Counted from the first letter of the stretch, positions 37,755 through 51,337 are shown. The stretch: 64,000 nucleotides of DNA from Coffea arabica (GCF_036785885.1 NC_092326.1:42742287-42806286); one strand, 5' to 3'. The notes: generated by a model from the letters alone, not told the origin. Translations and numbers: made by a program.

Positions 37755-40700
37755 AATATATATGTTGAAATTTAACATATAGTGGATTAATCCAATGTTT
37801 AACCGCACGAAATTGTACCTACACTGGTAAAATTCAATGTAGACAACACTAAGAAGAGGAAGAGAAGGTGGGTCGTGGTGCATCTCATTCAGAAATGCCA
37901 TGACGTAACTCGGGGTCAGTGCTGCTACCTCCTCTGCCTATGTCAGCTTACGTTTACAACTTTCTTGACCCTATAAGCAGGCAAGGCGCGCCATGAAGAC
38001 TTGTGCTTAATTTATGCTACAAATTATCATCAATTACACGTAACATAGAAAGGTATAAAATTCACAAATGGAATATTATTGTTTAGGTCAATAACGTTAT
38101 AATTTATTTGGGAAAGTGACTTGGCGATTTAGATTTTAAGTTCTTTTGAGTACCTTCAACAGTTTGCGAGAAAATTAATATGCCGTCCATTAACCCCTTC
38201 ACAAAGTAGTTGTAAATTTAGACAGATGCAATAAAAAATGCCTTTCAAGTTTCAACTTAGACTAAAGTGAGGTGACATGAAAGTCCCCACCACCTTACAA
38301 GAATATTTAAACTTCTTTACATTAAAAATTTTTCCTTTGGATTTTTTTAGCATTAATCAAGTCCAAGGTTTATTTGAGGGAGGGTTGGTTGGATGATTTA
38401 TTTGTTTCTCATTTTAGTTTTCATCATAATAATCTATTCATCTAAGATTCAACGTCGTCTCGTTGTAGTTTAAAAGTAATCTTTTTTTTTTTGTTGCCTA
38501 TTGTTCGGCATTATCTTCTTGAAAAATTGTTCCAGACTTTCATTTATGCCCTAATAACATTAAGATTATATTGAACAAATTCTTTGAGACTGTAATTTTT
38601 TCTATCCCTTTCAAAATTTTCTTACAATTGAAATTTGACAATAACTACCGGACAATTCCGAGTACCACAGCAATCCATCTCTGACTTGCATAGCTTTGTA
38701 CTTCAGAAAACTTGGGTAAAGACTTAACTCGGGACAAGTTAAAGAATTTTTTTTTTTGGCCCTTAAAATAGCAAGAAACATCAAGTTGCAGCATGCTTTT
38801 CTCGAATGAAACTGAAACTGCTTCGGCCGTTGAAAGAACTAGAGAGTAGAGGCTACACAAACTGCAAAAAATATCAAAAAGATGGTCGTAGGGAGGTGGA
38901 TAGCTGAAATGATAATAATTCTCTTTAGAGGCAAAGATTTTTGATTTCTTGATTTTTGGAACTTCCTAGAGAGGATGATGATAATCTAGGTATCTTCAAA
39001 AAGATGGATTCCGATTTTCTTTTTGCAGCTTGGGCTCTTTTGGGCTTTCATTTCAAATTCAGTAGCAGAGAATTGAATTTGGGCCATTCTTGTTTCCGTC
39101 TCCAATCACCACCAAGTATGTCATTAGACTTGGCCCTCTCTGCTCCCTCTCAAAGATTAAAAAAAGAAAAAGAAGAAGATGAAGAAGAAGAAGAAAAGAA
39201 AAAAGAAGTGGAATCGACGAGAATTCGGTCTTCATCTATAAATTTCCTCGAACTCCAATCAACAAAGATTTAGGTTCTGCTCAAGCTAGTTATCATCTTT
39301 AGAGTGAAAAGCCGATACATCAAGAGTCTCTGTTGAAAACTCTCGAAGCCATTGTACTTGCAATAATCTAGCTAGATGTTAAACACAAAGGTCCTTGTGA
39401 TCCCTGTTTTAGTCACAGATTTCAAAATTTCCACAATTTGCTACTCATATACTGTGGCCCGTCCATGATCCCTGCTGTAGTCCCTTGTCCCAAAAAATTT
39501 ATGCAGCCTCAGGTCTTAAACAGTGCAAATCTGTAACCACACTATTGCTTCTGCAGAGGCTACATTTTTTAGTGCGGCCTGCATTTCATCATATTCTCAA
39601 ACATCAGAGGATAGGATACATGTTTCATTCGTTTGGGCCTTCATAACATGACACTGTAAAACATCAACTCATCAGTCTGCAATGGGGTTAGTCCCATTTT
39701 TTACCCTTATCCTTTGATGCATGTTTTTATCGTGCTTTAATTGTAATGGTCGCTTGCTTGTTTTGTACTCCCAAGCCTCATCCTCCTGGTGTATTGGTTG
39801 GTTCAGTTCAGACAAGTAGAAAAGGACACAAAAAATGGTCCTGAAAGAGAGAGAGAGAGAGATAAAGAATTATTACTTACTAATAGAATTGAGGGGGAGG
39901 AGGAGGAGGACTACCATATATCCTTCTTTACTTTTTTAACCAGTCAATCAAAGTTACAATATTCCACTATCTGCTTGGAAGTCTTTTGAATCTATGCCAC
40001 AAGTTAAAAGAGCAGAAAGGGATAATAAGTTTTTGAGAATTTTAGTTTAATGCGGGACTTAGACAACAAAGAAGGTTACTAATAACTAATAAGAGTCAAT
40101 TACCTAGAAAACAATATGACAATTAGGATCTACTGCAAATTAATATCAAACTCAGTTCAGAGCAAACAAATCAGAATATACGTTTTCTCAGGACGACATG
40201 CATGCCTTTAGGCTTCACAACTAACGAAGTTTTGGCAAGTATGCAGAATTTTTTATCATAGAGCATGGAGAGCATTTCTCTAAAGCAGCTCCTTTGCTTT
40301 CATCAATTACAACAGCGTCGAGATTCAAATACTGGGAACAAAATGCCAATCTATAGATATATAAGCTAAATGGTAGGTCTAGATGCCTTTGCTTATGTCT
40401 TAAAAGATATATACGAGGATATTAACCTACATCATCAATTTGTGAAGTAGTATTTTTTTTTTCAAGAAAATGATAATTACCATAAAACAAGGTAATTTGA
40501 CGTGCATGTGTATTTTGATAAATTTCTCCCGTTTACTGTATTTAGAATTCCAATTCAGGATAGCATTTACATATGTAATCCTGCATGCATGAGTAACTCT
40601 CCGTTCTTGGACATCAGATTCTCCAAAATAATTTTTTTGCGGCTTTACACACTAGCTAAGATTACGAGTGCAGCAGAGAATAAAATCCCACGCCTATTTT

Positions 40701-43130
40701 ACGTTTTAGGAAAGGTCAAGAGCTATCACCCAGGTTACCAAACATTAGTGGCAAACAAATGAGCCACTGACGAGGCAGGTATTTAATTAAATGTTGGTTC
40801 TGTAATTTAAGGAGTTAAATCCATGTTTAAGAAACCTTTCTTTTCTTTTCTATTTTTTTTTTGTTTGCAAAATATGTTTATGAAAACCTAATCTACCCTT
40901 GTGCCACCAAGGCACCAGTCAACGAAGCCAACGAAATTTGCTTTAATTTGAAAAGGAAGGTTTTAGTGGTTCTTTCTTCTGGTACTCTGGCAAATTGGTC
41001 GAATTGTGTAAAAGAAAAAGAAAAAAAAAAGTGGCAAAGCACTAATATATATGGAAGAGGGTGCAATCTGCGAAGATATTCCTAAGTAGCCAATAGCTAG
41101 TGGCAGCGGAGTTGTTGTTGCATGTATTTGTCGCATTTTAATCGAGAAAAAAAAAAAATCAAAGGAAACTCTTCAACGTTGGCCCCTCATTTGCTCAAAG
41201 GTAAAGTAGTAGTCCATAAACTAATTGTGTTGCATATGCTTTTAAATCAAATAATTCCAGAAGATTTTGAAGACTGGTCCTATTTCCAAATTAGGGCAAG
41301 CCAAAATAGTACTAGCTAGTATTTCAGTTTTGGCTTTGATAATAGATATGTATGAGGAGGGTTTGGGGAGGAGGGGGGGGGTATGAATTTGTGAAATTAA
41401 AGTGATGGAAATGGTTTGATTTGAGTATATTACAATTCATTACATGCTAGCCAGCTAGTCCATCAAATCTGACTTTTTGATCAAACAATTTCAGATTTGA
41501 CAAATGAGTAGTGCTACACATTAAGGTGGATGCCTCCAGAAACATATGATCGTCATGCATGTTCCTAAAACTCAACCATAGAATGGCGGGATTTGCTGCA
41601 ACACAAACGCATAAACACATACATATACTTGCATTTAGGTTCATAATTTTATACAGATAATTAGCATTTGGGCAGCCCCCCCCCCCCCCCCCCCCCAACC
41701 AAAACACATCCCCAGAAAAACAATTGTCCAAACCTAATGAAGACGGATGTATACTGCCAACAAATGTCAAAACGCACGCCTTGTCTTCGCGAAACCCCAT
41801 TAGATTAGATTTCCCCTCAATCCTTGCGCGCTTCAATGTACGACATTCTGAAGAAAATTCTTAGCGATTTTGACACTGCTGGGATGTTATATCATCGCTT
41901 AAAAGTGTAACCCAAACTTAAAAGAGAGAGAGAGAGAGACTTAAACTTGTTTCTTTCTTTGTAGGGTAAGATATACTCAAATTCCTACGGTTGGCTCTCC
42001 TTTGATGGAGGATTTCTTGTGACACATGCATATAAGATTTAGCTCGCTTTCTAGTTTTTAGTTATTTTCTGGTTTGTATCTATTACATGGTAGCTCACTT
42101 TCTAGCTTTTAGCTATTTTCTGGTTTGTATCTATTACATTACATGAATGGACATGTCGGATTTTCAAACGAAAATTGCAGGTAAACTCATTATCACACAT
42201 CTGCATCACTGTAAAAGGGTTGCTAAGTATGAGTTACGTACTAAAAATTAGAGTCTAGGTAAGCATGTATTCAAGTAGGGTTAGGTTGGGAGGGCGATTT
42301 TTTCTGCAAGGAAGGAATCCTATCATCAAGGATGGCAAATGCAGCTTTCATCTCTGCATGCCATCCCCATCCAATGGCTCCCAGACAAAAACATGAACAG
42401 GGAGACGGTTTTTTGTGATTTGGGGAGGGCGCGTGTCTACGTGCCGTGTATGAGTGTCAACCCAAAGAAAAAGGAACAAACAATTCGGAATGTCTGGTAG
42501 CATTTTGTTATGTATTCAATAGACGTATCATCAAAGTGTTGCATTACCGTACAAATTAATTTAGGTTCAATCAAAGAATCATGAGCTCCTAAGATTATTC
42601 CCACTTCTAATGCTTGTCCTCATCTCGTCCTCTCATCTTTCATCCAAATGCAACATTCCAAGGCTGCAACAACTAAAAAGTCTAAAAGAGAGAGAGATGG
42701 AGGCAAAGATTTTAAAATGAAAAGAAAAAGTTGAATGGTACGTAGCCGAATATTGGCGAAGCCCACCAAAAGAGGCGCCATCTTCTCCAAAGCTAATGAG
42801 AGGGCATTGGCGCACAATCTGACAGTGCATCACCCAACCTGTTATTCCTCCAACCACTCCCTTCCATGCGCTAGTTTTCCAGTTCTTTTTGTAACTTTCC
42901 TCCCACCCTTTTCTTCTTTAGCTCCACTTCGTCCTCTCTCCTCTCAATTTTACCCTCAAGAAAAGTACTCCGTGGATTGGACTCCCAGCCATTTTCCTCT
43001 TGGACTTTGTTGCATAGTGGCCGATGCTCCTCTCCCCCAATTTGTAACTTATCCCTTTTTAATATTTAGAGACCCTCAGTATTGGTCAAAATTATATGTA
43101 TATATATATAGCTAGTACTTAGGAAAAGAC
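37755..43130. other. Gene-poor intergenic region
   Basis: No gene I can support in more than 5 kb. Noted items are a GAAGAAGA-rich segment at about 39170-39210, a (GA)n stretch near 39846-39861, a C-run at about 41677-41696, and two near-copies of a ~52-bp segment (CTCACTTTCTAGCTTTTAGC) at about 42042-42142. The open frames 38956-39273 and 40502-40762 lack domains. Confidence 0.45.
41677..41696. repeat. C homopolymer, about 20 bp
   Basis: A pure C-run in AT-rich DNA. Such a tract can form G-quadruplex or i-motif structures and is a likely site of length error. Confidence 0.85.
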
Positions 43131-43150
43131 TATATTAACCTATAACCAGG

Positions 43151-43216
43151 CACGTGCTCTCCCCCCCTCCCCCCTCTTTCTCTCTCTCTCTGTATATTTA
43201 TATATGTATATATATA
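43151..43216 (+). promoter_or_regulatory. Candidate promoter of the small gene at 43313
   Basis: A G-box core CACGTG at 43151-43156 is followed by a CT-rich stretch and a TATA-like TATATTTATATATGTATATA ending about 100 bases before the ATG. Placement fits a plant core promoter, but TA-rich sequence is common here. Confidence 0.4.
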
Positions 43217-43312
43217 CACTCCTGTCCTGGAACCTGATCACCCCATGCAACAATTATAAGCTCCTTGGATCAACCCTATAGTACTTTCAACTCTCCTCCC
43301 CAATCCACCAAA

Positions 43313-43738
43313 ATGGCTACAAAAAGTGATCAAGCAGCCCTTCATCACTCTTCCATTGCACTGTTGCAAGAAAGGTTTAAACAGTTGCAGAGAACAAGGG
43401 AGATGAGGCAGGAGAGAGAGCTTTTAAGATTGTTGTCGGAGACCCGCGGACATCATACTTCTTCTTCTTCTCCTTCCACCATGCAATATCAGCCATCCTC
43501 CGGCCCGTTTCATAACTCGGAGATGTTCTTTCATCAGAGACAGTCTTTCCAACCGGCTCTTTCCCTCTGGCCAGACTCACAAATGAACCCTGCCAATGTT
43601 GCGGGATTGGACCAAAGTGTCCCACAAGATCATACCAGGTCATGGCCATGTGGCACAAGTACTACAGGAAATACTTCGACCATCATGAATAAATTTGATG
43701 ATATGAGTTCTGATGTTGATACTTCTCTTCATCTCTAA
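43313..43738 (+). CDS. Small conserved-looking plant protein of unknown function
   Basis: A single exon of 141 residues. The ATG at 43313 sits in a good plant context (CAAAATGGCT); the frame is open for 16 codons upstream but without an ATG. Residues about 12-45 (HHSSIALLQERFKQLQRTRE through RELLRLLSE) are strongly helical and charged, probably a short coiled coil. The middle is Ser/Gln/Pro-rich and disordered-looking. The C-terminus ends in a compact acidic-hydrophobic motif, SSDVDTSLHL, that looks like a conserved peptide and could be a docking motif. Small plant proteins of this layout exist without assigned function. No transit or signal peptide is visible. The coding call rests on composition, start context and upstream promoter-like signals. 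Confidence 0.7.
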   Translation: MATKSDQAALHHSSIALLQERFKQLQRTREMRQERELLRLLSETRGHHTSSSSPSTMQYQPSSGPFHNSEMFFHQRQSFQPALSLWPDSQMNPANVAGLDQSVPQDHTRSWPCGTSTTGNTSTIMNKFDDMSSDVDTSLHL

Positions 43739-45620
43739 AACAATATATCAAATACACGTATGTTTTTCCAGATTTTCTTAATGCTACGATCTTGGAAGTG
43801 TTAAATGTTGTTACAAGCAAAACCGTTGGCATAAATTTTGTCCACACAAGGTCTACAAGAAAAACAAAAGGAATAATGTGTGTGTATACACGATAAGAGA
43901 CCTTCTAAGGTTTTCCATGCATCGCCTTCTTTATGGATTCATCCAATATTCTGGAGAGAGTCTTGTAAGTTGTAAGACTCATTGTTATTGATACGAATAA
44001 CTTTGGATCTAATCAAGAAAAATATCCATAGATATCAGAGATGCCGAGGGCGGCAACAGTGCCGTACATATTTGTAGTTTAATTATAACCCAACAAAGAA
44101 AAACTAAAGGTCGAAATTGGAGTCATTCGTAAGGGTTTTAGATCGGAAACAAACAAAAGAAAGTTGCTTTACACCGTACTCTGCACTACAATTTAACCCT
44201 GCTAGCAGTTTTACATATCCTACTGGTATAATCTTCTTGATGTTCCAGATTTTCATGCATTGGTGCTCATTTTATCTTACATGGTACAAATGCCAAATTA
44301 CTATCAAATAAAAGTTGAATAACACTCTCACATTGGCATTGAGCTCCCATTTTGTTAAGATTAAAACACATAGCCTTAGTGATATGTCTTCTGAAAAAGC
44401 TGCTAAACTACAGCAAACCTTAGAACCAGCCCATTTTTTCCCTTTATTCTTGAGTCTGCAGCTTGTATTTCGCGCTTGTTAGCTGTGATGATGAGATTTA
44501 GCAAAGAAACACAAAAATTATTAGAAATTTTATTATGTAAATGTTACATGTACGTTCTATTTCAGAGGATGCATGGCTTGTCAATATATACATGACCTAC
44601 TGACAACACGTACGGTAAATTTAGCACTTGCATACAACTGCAGCTGCTTAGCCAAAAGCTTGATACATGGTGATTAAAGTTGCAGATTCACCGGTGCAAT
44701 TCTTTCTGTGCATCTGGGAAAGAAGAGTCAAAAAGTGACAAGTGGAGAGCAATAGGGAGTTAGGAATATTAGCTGGGAACTTAATTCGAGATATAAGAAA
44801 GCAACCAAATTTGCAGAGAATTGGTTGGAACATAGTGATGATGAATAATGTAAATGAAACAACATAAATTTTTGCGATTTTCTAAGTATGATCAAGTAGA
44901 ATTCTGAAACTAGTAATTAACATAAACATAACACCAAAATCTAACAACTCTACACGTAAATTTTAAAGGCAAAAGTTTATGTGCTGATATTAATTTTTAG
45001 AAATTTTAATATTAATTTACTTTTACCCTCCTGAATTTTGATTGTATTCTCTTTAAATCCACCCTTGCCCTCCAAAAGTGTTAAAAAATTTTTGCAATTG
45101 TCCTCACCATTTCCACAATGGTGAATCTTGAACTAAAATATATTACACGATACTATTTTACCTTATTCTATAAGCAAATGTTATTTATTTAGTATTTCAC
45201 TTTTCTTACATGTCCTTTTTATGTGAATTACAAGACAACTAAACATTCATTTGACAATTCAATTGTGTACAAATTATTTTTATTTTATTTTTTTTAACAT
45301 TTCCATCTCTCCTTGTACTCTTCCCATCCTACAAAGGATTCGCATCCTGAACTTGACAATGGAAAAAACCTTAAGAACCCTCCCCTTAATTGTGTACAAA
45401 TTATTTACCTACTATATATGCTAATTAGAATATACATTTTATAGTCTTATGCATGATTTTATATTATTGGATGTCCTGAAAATTAATAAATCTCAAACTA
45501 AAGCCTTGGTTTACTATAACATGCACATATTTAGTTGTTCTAGAAATCTATAAACCAACATGTTAAATCTAAATTAATATTATTGCACCCTGAACAAAGA
45601 TCCTGACTCTGCTGCTGCTT
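43739..45620. other. Intergenic, no firm gene
   Basis: AT-rich. A minus-strand stretch at 44648-44833 contains a plausible acceptor (TTTCCCAG) followed by a short open frame, but no upstream exon could be linked. Confidence 0.4.
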
Positions 45621-45639
45621 CTATAGATTCAGTTTGAGG

Positions 45640-45895
45640 CAGCATCTCCGGAGAAGACATGAAATCCTTGAAGCGAAAGAGAAGCAATAAGAGTCGGCTG
45701 CTGAATTAAACTCACGACAAACAATTCGAATGGTAGCCGGAAGACTTTGCAAAAGATGATGAATTTTCTGCAAAACATAACAGAGGGGCCATGAAGAACC
45801 TGCCAAGGAAAACAGAATTGAACCAAAAGCTGCGAATCATCCCTAACGTGCAACTTAGACAATCCTTTGTCCCACAAAGTTGAAGTCCTACACAA
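45640..45895 (-). pseudogene. Decayed RNase H-like fragment of a LINE-type element
   Basis: On the minus strand a first frame reads GLSKLHVRDDSQLLVQF. After a frame change the next reads KIHHLLQSLPATIRIVCREF followed by NSAADS. The order Asp-Ser-(Q)-L-L-V then ...R-E-F-N-S-A-A-D-S is the C-terminal half of the RNase H domain found in plant non-LTR elements (R-E-x-N-x-x-A-D). Frameshifts and missing flanks show it is a relic. It could instead be a remnant of a related RNase H-like host gene. Confidence 0.65.
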
Positions 45896-46195
45896 GGGGG
45901 GGTCTTTGCTTCAACTTAGAAATTCTTCGTGCGTGTTGACTGTTCAGCAATCCAATTCGCACGTTGCTTTTAAAAGCAATATACTTGCATGTAATTTGGT
46001 TAATAATTTTACTTAGAGCATCAAATTCGTCTGAATGCGTCTTAAGAAGAAGCGTTAGCAATAGTTTAGCTAGTGCTTATAAGATTATCTAGAACATTTA
46101 CATGGAAGAAAATATTTACTTGACAAGAAAATATATAACTCCTACTACAATCCAAAGGAGAAGGACGACAATGGCAATCTCAAGAATTCACAATA

Positions 46196-46368
46196 GTCCG
46201 TTTGGATTGCAATTATTGAAAAGTTGTTAGGAAGAAATTATTGTAACACTTTTTTAAAAATGCGATATGCATGAAAAATAAAAGGATAATTAAAAGGAGC
46301 GTAGAAAAAATATTCATGAAAAATGTTTAAAAATTTTTTTTAAAAAAAATAACAATCCAAATAAGGCC
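46196..46368. repeat. MITE (TTTGGATTG ends)
   Basis: The left end GTCCGTTTGGATTGCAATTA and the complement of the right end (GGCCTTATTTGGATTGTTAT) are inverted repeats around an AT-rich body of about 170 bp. Similar ends occur at 20043-20190 and about 47344-47470. Confidence 0.65.
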
Positions 46369-47500
46369 GAAGATTTTGAAGCTTAGTTTGAGATAAGTAC
46401 AGTAAAATCTTCGAATCCACGAACACATTCAACAATCCTTGCTGACCATGGCTTCATCTTCACTTAGCGGTTACTAATTCATTGGGCACAGTTTTCTCAT
46501 ACCCGTACGCAGCGGAAACAAACTGATTACCTGGGCCCAAACTGGAGATGTCAAGGCTCAACAATTCAGAGCTTTAGGTCGACCCACAATTTTATGGGCT
46601 TTTTGGTTGACATCGAGCCAATCCATATTGTATAAAATTGTTTTTCCTTTTTTTTTAAAAAAATTTATATTATTCGTGTATATAATGTAATTATGGGCAT
46701 TAACATGAAACCAATAATATCAACGAAACAACGGCCTATAGTCCAGGGTGCTTTGTAATTTTCAGATTGTCTGGGGGATTCCACAACTTCTACTTTCCTT
46801 TTAAAGCTTTTAGCTCCTGAAGCACCTATGGTATGTTAAAGTTACATGGGAGCCCCTCAAGTTTTAGTTTTTGATTTGTTTATCTCCTTTGAAGGACTAA
46901 TATAGCCCTTCAATCAGTTGGTTTCTGCTTGAGAAAAGAAAAAGAAATATTTTCTAAACATATATGTGCAGCTAAATAGATAAATTACACTTGCAATACT
47001 TGTATACTTTGTACATAAAATGTTATCCTTTGTTCCCGTGGTGGAATTCTAAACAAAATCAAATGATTTTATAAGGCTGACAAAGCTATTTTTGAACTCA
47101 TATGATCAAAACTTGAGCTCGACCTCATGTTAATTGAATTTGAGTTGTTTCGTTAACCGGACCAATTTAAATTTAGGCACATGCATATGTGTGTGAAGTT
47201 GAAAAACTCAATAATATGCCTTGAAACATACTTATGAATTACAAGTGCTATTAGACTCGCATCATATGTCCAGTAAATAAATATTTTCAAATTTCAGGAG
47301 TTCGACTACTCCAAACTCAAGTCAACGAGGCAGGAAAATAAAGGTCTTGTTTGAATTGCTACAAGTTTTCAAAGTTTTTATAGAGGAATGTATTATAATA
47401 ATTTGATATATGTGAGATATTAAATTAATTGAGAAATATACTTATCATAAACGTTAAAAATTTTTCCGTAGAAAAAAGAAAAAGGAGACGTTGGGGGATG
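46369..47500. other. Intergenic; partial MITE near 47344-47470
   Basis: The segment TCTTGTTTGAATTGCTACAA... at 47344-47470 resembles the left half of the MITE at 46196-46368. Nothing else recognised. Confidence 0.4.
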
Positions 47501-48846
47501 TGGCACCCAAGCCGTTCAACAAGTCACGAAGGAAGACCGTCAACCTACTCGTCCGGTCTAAGTCTTCCCCTTCTATTCCCACATTTCACATTGGCACTTC
47601 GACGGGAGCGCAGTAGGTTACAAGCACCCCGCAGACTTTCAAGTTTCAACTCAGCTCTCTCTCCGTCGGCCAGCAATTTATGGTTAGGGTTCGTACTTGT
47701 TGTCTGAAGAAAGGGGAAATTTTGATTCAATTCCGTAATTCCCTTCGTGGGTTTATGAAAAACTACAAAAGATAGCCTTTTTCTGGTCATTTGCGATTGA
47801 TCCAGGATTTTCTGGTCAGTAACCTCGCCCCCATTTCATTAATCCCAGATCTTATTTTTTTTTTATGTAATTGATAGGAATTTCTGGGTAATTCATTGAT
47901 GTCTGAGTTTTTTGAGCTTCTGGGTGGGTGTATTTTGCTCGATCTGGTGTTCATTGACTTTGGGTGGTTGATTGCTTGATTTTAGCACTAGTCCTAAAAA
48001 ATGCTTAATTAAAATACAAGTAGATTAACTGCTGGTTTGGGTTTTAGGTGCTGGACTTTGAATTCTGAAGTTTATCCGCAGCAACGGCTGCCTAATTTGT
48101 TTTTCCTGTTGCTTCGTTTGCTTGGTTGAGTAGACATATGTTTCTGAAAATCTAAATGTCTGGTTTTCTTTTCTTTTCTTTTTAATGAATGTTATCTTTT
48201 GGAGGTAAAAGGTTTGATTGGAATATTGGGTTTAGACTAATAAAAAGACACTGCTAATCTTTGCAAACTGAAAGCATGTATTTATGTGTTTTGTCTCTGT
48301 GCCTTTTTTTTTGTTTTTTTTGGTGGGTTCATTTCATTGGAAGGGGAGTGGTGGAAAGGAAGAAGTGTCCGGCGCAATGGGGACGGTGAGAAGCAAAATA
48401 TCGTGGTTTGACTGCTAGAATTAAAATTCTTAAGTTCACTTAAAAATTGCTGATTTGTTTATTAGTTGTTTACTTTTTCCTTCTATTTGTTTACGAATGT
48501 GCTTCAATGAATAACTTTGAGATTAGATTTGATGGATCGTCACTTTTTGGTAAATGATCTAATGATTTTCTAGCTTCACACGTTAGAGACTGTTTATTGC
48601 TTACTCAAACGAAACTGCTAATCTTTGCTAGTGAAAGGAAGTATATCTGTGCCTGTGGTTTTTTAATGCATACATACAATGCTCCTAAAAGGTTGCTATA
48701 GTTAAAAGATTTCCTTCTGTTTTGCAAGCATAGATTGTGCTGTTGGTTTTTTTCAAAAAAAATAGAGCAAATATATCATTGTAATTGGCGGAGAGATATA
48801 GAGTAACAGTTGCTTACCATTTTCAGATTTGTTAGGGCACTCATAT
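47501..48846 (+). other. 5' leader and leader intron(s) of the OBERON gene
   Basis: GC-richer leader-like DNA (about 47500-47820, with CTCTCTCCGTCGG near 47653) is followed by T-rich intron-like sequence ending in the acceptor TTTTCAG at 48826, 20 bases before the ATG. A donor of the form CTG|GTCAGT near 47815 is possible. Limits are inferred. Confidence 0.55.
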
Positions 48847-51337
48847 ATGGGGACATCTTCGGGATCTCACTTCAATCACCAACCCTCACCGAGAATGCTG
48901 CCTCCTCGTCAACAGCCAAGGTCAGGTGGACTTCAGACTTCCTTATCACTTGTATCACCAGATGCTTGTGGATCTCCTAATTTTCAGGAGAGGGGATCAA
49001 ATTCTGATCAAATTCGTGAGTCCCCATCAGAAAGTGCTAGTTCACGAGAAACGTGGCCAACTGCTGATGCTTTGATGGGGAAAAAAGTGGACAAGGATAA
49101 GGAAAGGGAGAATGGCTTTGCTGAACATTCTGTTGTTCGACATATCTCAAGTTCCGAAACCATGACTCTTCGTGATTTGGCCAGAGAAAGAGTGGATGTA
49201 ATAGCAGAGAGGATGCAACATCTTCCGGATGAGTTTCTTGAAAAATTCAAGAACGAGCTTCGTGTACTTCTTGAAGGGCTAGGTGGTTCTCAGCAAAGAG
49301 AGGAATTTCTGTTTCTTCAGAAGCTGGTTCAGAGTAGAGGTGATTTGACTGATAAAACACTGATTGTGGCACATAGAATCCAGTTAGAAATCTTAGTTGC
49401 TATCAAGACTGGAATTCAGGCATTTCTCCATCCAAGTGTCAGTTTGTCTCAGGCTTCTCTTATTGACATTTTCTTGTATAAGAGGTGCCGAAATATAGCA
49501 TGTGGAAATGCTCTTCCTGCAGAGGACTGTACATGCGAGCTGTGCTCCAAAAGAAATGGGTTCTGCAACCTCTGCATGTGTGTGATATGCAACAAGTTTG
49601 ACTTTGAGGTGAACACTTGTCGATGGATTGGCTGTGACCTGTGCTCTCATTGGACTCATACAGATTGTGCTATTCGCAATGGACAGATAGGTATGGGCCC
49701 TAGTGTAAAAAATGGTGCAAGCTCAGCAGAGATGCTTTTCCGCTGCCGAGCTTGCAGTAGGACATCTGAATTGTTAGGGTGGGTTAAAGACGTGTTCCAG
49801 CATTGTGCACCAAGCTGGGAAAGGGATGCTTTGTTAAGGGAGCTTGACTTTGTGCGGAGAATATTTCGCGGTAGTGAGGATAACAGGGGCCGAAAATTGT
49901 TGTGGAAGTGTGAGGAACTCATTGAAAAACTGAGCTCAGGGGTGGCAGAACCTATGGCTTGCAAAGCAATCCTGATGTTCTTTCAAGGTAAGAACTTTTG
50001 CATAAGATTGTTCAACACATGGCTCATGCATTATTGGTTCCCAACCCATGATTGGAGTTAAAATGAATAGAGATTAGATAAACCTGAGATCCAGAAGGTG
50101 AAAATAATTTGACTAGGAAAAGAATTTGGAGTTAAAAGATTTTGCTACGCTCATTTCAATCTTGTGTCCTTTCATGATGTTTCGAACACTGATTGTGTAG
50201 ATTGCCTCACTTGTTTAACCCATTTATGGCTCTTATTTTAACAGGAAAAATCTATTATAATTGATTTTCACTTCTGGTGGATTTTTATATTAACTTGGTC
50301 TTAAAATTGGTGTGAAAAGATGGTAGTTATTCTAATTATCCTAATTTGCATAAGTTGGGTTTGCTTCAAGTCTGTGAACATAATGATTTTGTTTATTTAT
50401 AGGTCTGTGTGCAGACACTCTTGACATGGTTTAACTAATATCTAATCCCACATTCAGTTGTTGGAATTGTTTTGGATTGCATTTACTGTTAATTGCTTTT
50501 AGTGCACTACAGCAATTGTCTAACTTTGAACTGTTTGAACACACAAAAATTCCCTGGAACGTTATTGAACACGATTGTTGTAACTTGTAACCAGCCCCAT
50601 GTATTTGATATTTTTGCCTTTGAAGCTAAAGTTAGAGATCGGTAAGAAATTGTTGCAACTTGATACAGAACATTTACCTTTCCATGTTCTTTTGCTTTCT
50701 CATCATTATCATCGTCATAGCTGATGTTCTCAAAAGCACAAGGAATTCGTTTCCTTTCTTCTTCTCACTTTTCTAGTTCTCTATTACTTTCACAGAGCTT
50801 GAGGGAGACCTTGCAAAGGGCCAAGAAAGTGAAGAAGGTGGTCGCCTTATAGCTCCGCAGGAGGCATTCAATAAGATTGCTGATGTGGTGCAGGAGGCAA
50901 TCAGAAAAATGGAAATGGTTGCGGAGGAAAAGATGAGGATGGTTAAGAAAGCTCGGTTAGCTGTTGACGCCTGTGATCAGGAGCTCAAGGACAAAACAAG
51001 GGAAGTAGCAGCACTGCAGATGGAGAGGCAAAGGAAAAAGCAACAAATCGATGAGCTTGAAAGCATCGTGCGGCTTAAACAGGCTGAGGCTGATATGTTT
51101 GAGCTCAAGGCAAATGAAGCCAGAAGGGAAGCAGAGCGGTTACAAAGGATTGCACTAGCCAAGACTGAGAAGTCAGAAGAGGATTATGCTAGCAGGTATC
51201 TTAAACAACGATTGAATGAAGCTGAAGCAGAGAAGCAGTTTCTGTTCGAGAAGATTAAGCTTCAAGAGAGCTCAAGGGCATCACAAAGCAGTTCTGGGAT
51301 GTATTCCAAAATACAAGACCTGCTCAAGAACATGTGA
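48847..51337 (+). CDS. OBE1: OBERON-family PHD-finger protein (OBE1/OBE2-like)
   Basis: Two coding exons, 48847-49987 and 50796-51337, joined GT-AG (CAAG|GTAAG, CACAG|AGCTT) in phase 1, giving 560 residues. The N-terminus (MGTSSGSHFNHQPSPR) and the SPSESASSRETWPTADALMG block are typical of OBERON1/2. Residues about 214-303 hold the Cys-rich PHD region (CRNIACGN, CTCELC, CNLCMCVIC, GCDLCSHWTHTDC, FRCRAC). The C-terminal ~150 residues (about 410-535) form a long charged coiled coil. In Arabidopsis OBE1 and OBE2 are redundant nuclear regulators of root and shoot meristem maintenance that interact through this coiled coil; the role here is inferred by family. The start is the first ATG after the leader intron. 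Whether OBE1 or OBE2 is the closer orthologue cannot be settled here. Confidence 0.96.

Noticed and set aside
38956-39273. 105-residue frame with an acidic/basic GAAGAAG-coded tract
   Set aside because: Low-complexity tract and no family features; could be a non-coding transcript at most.
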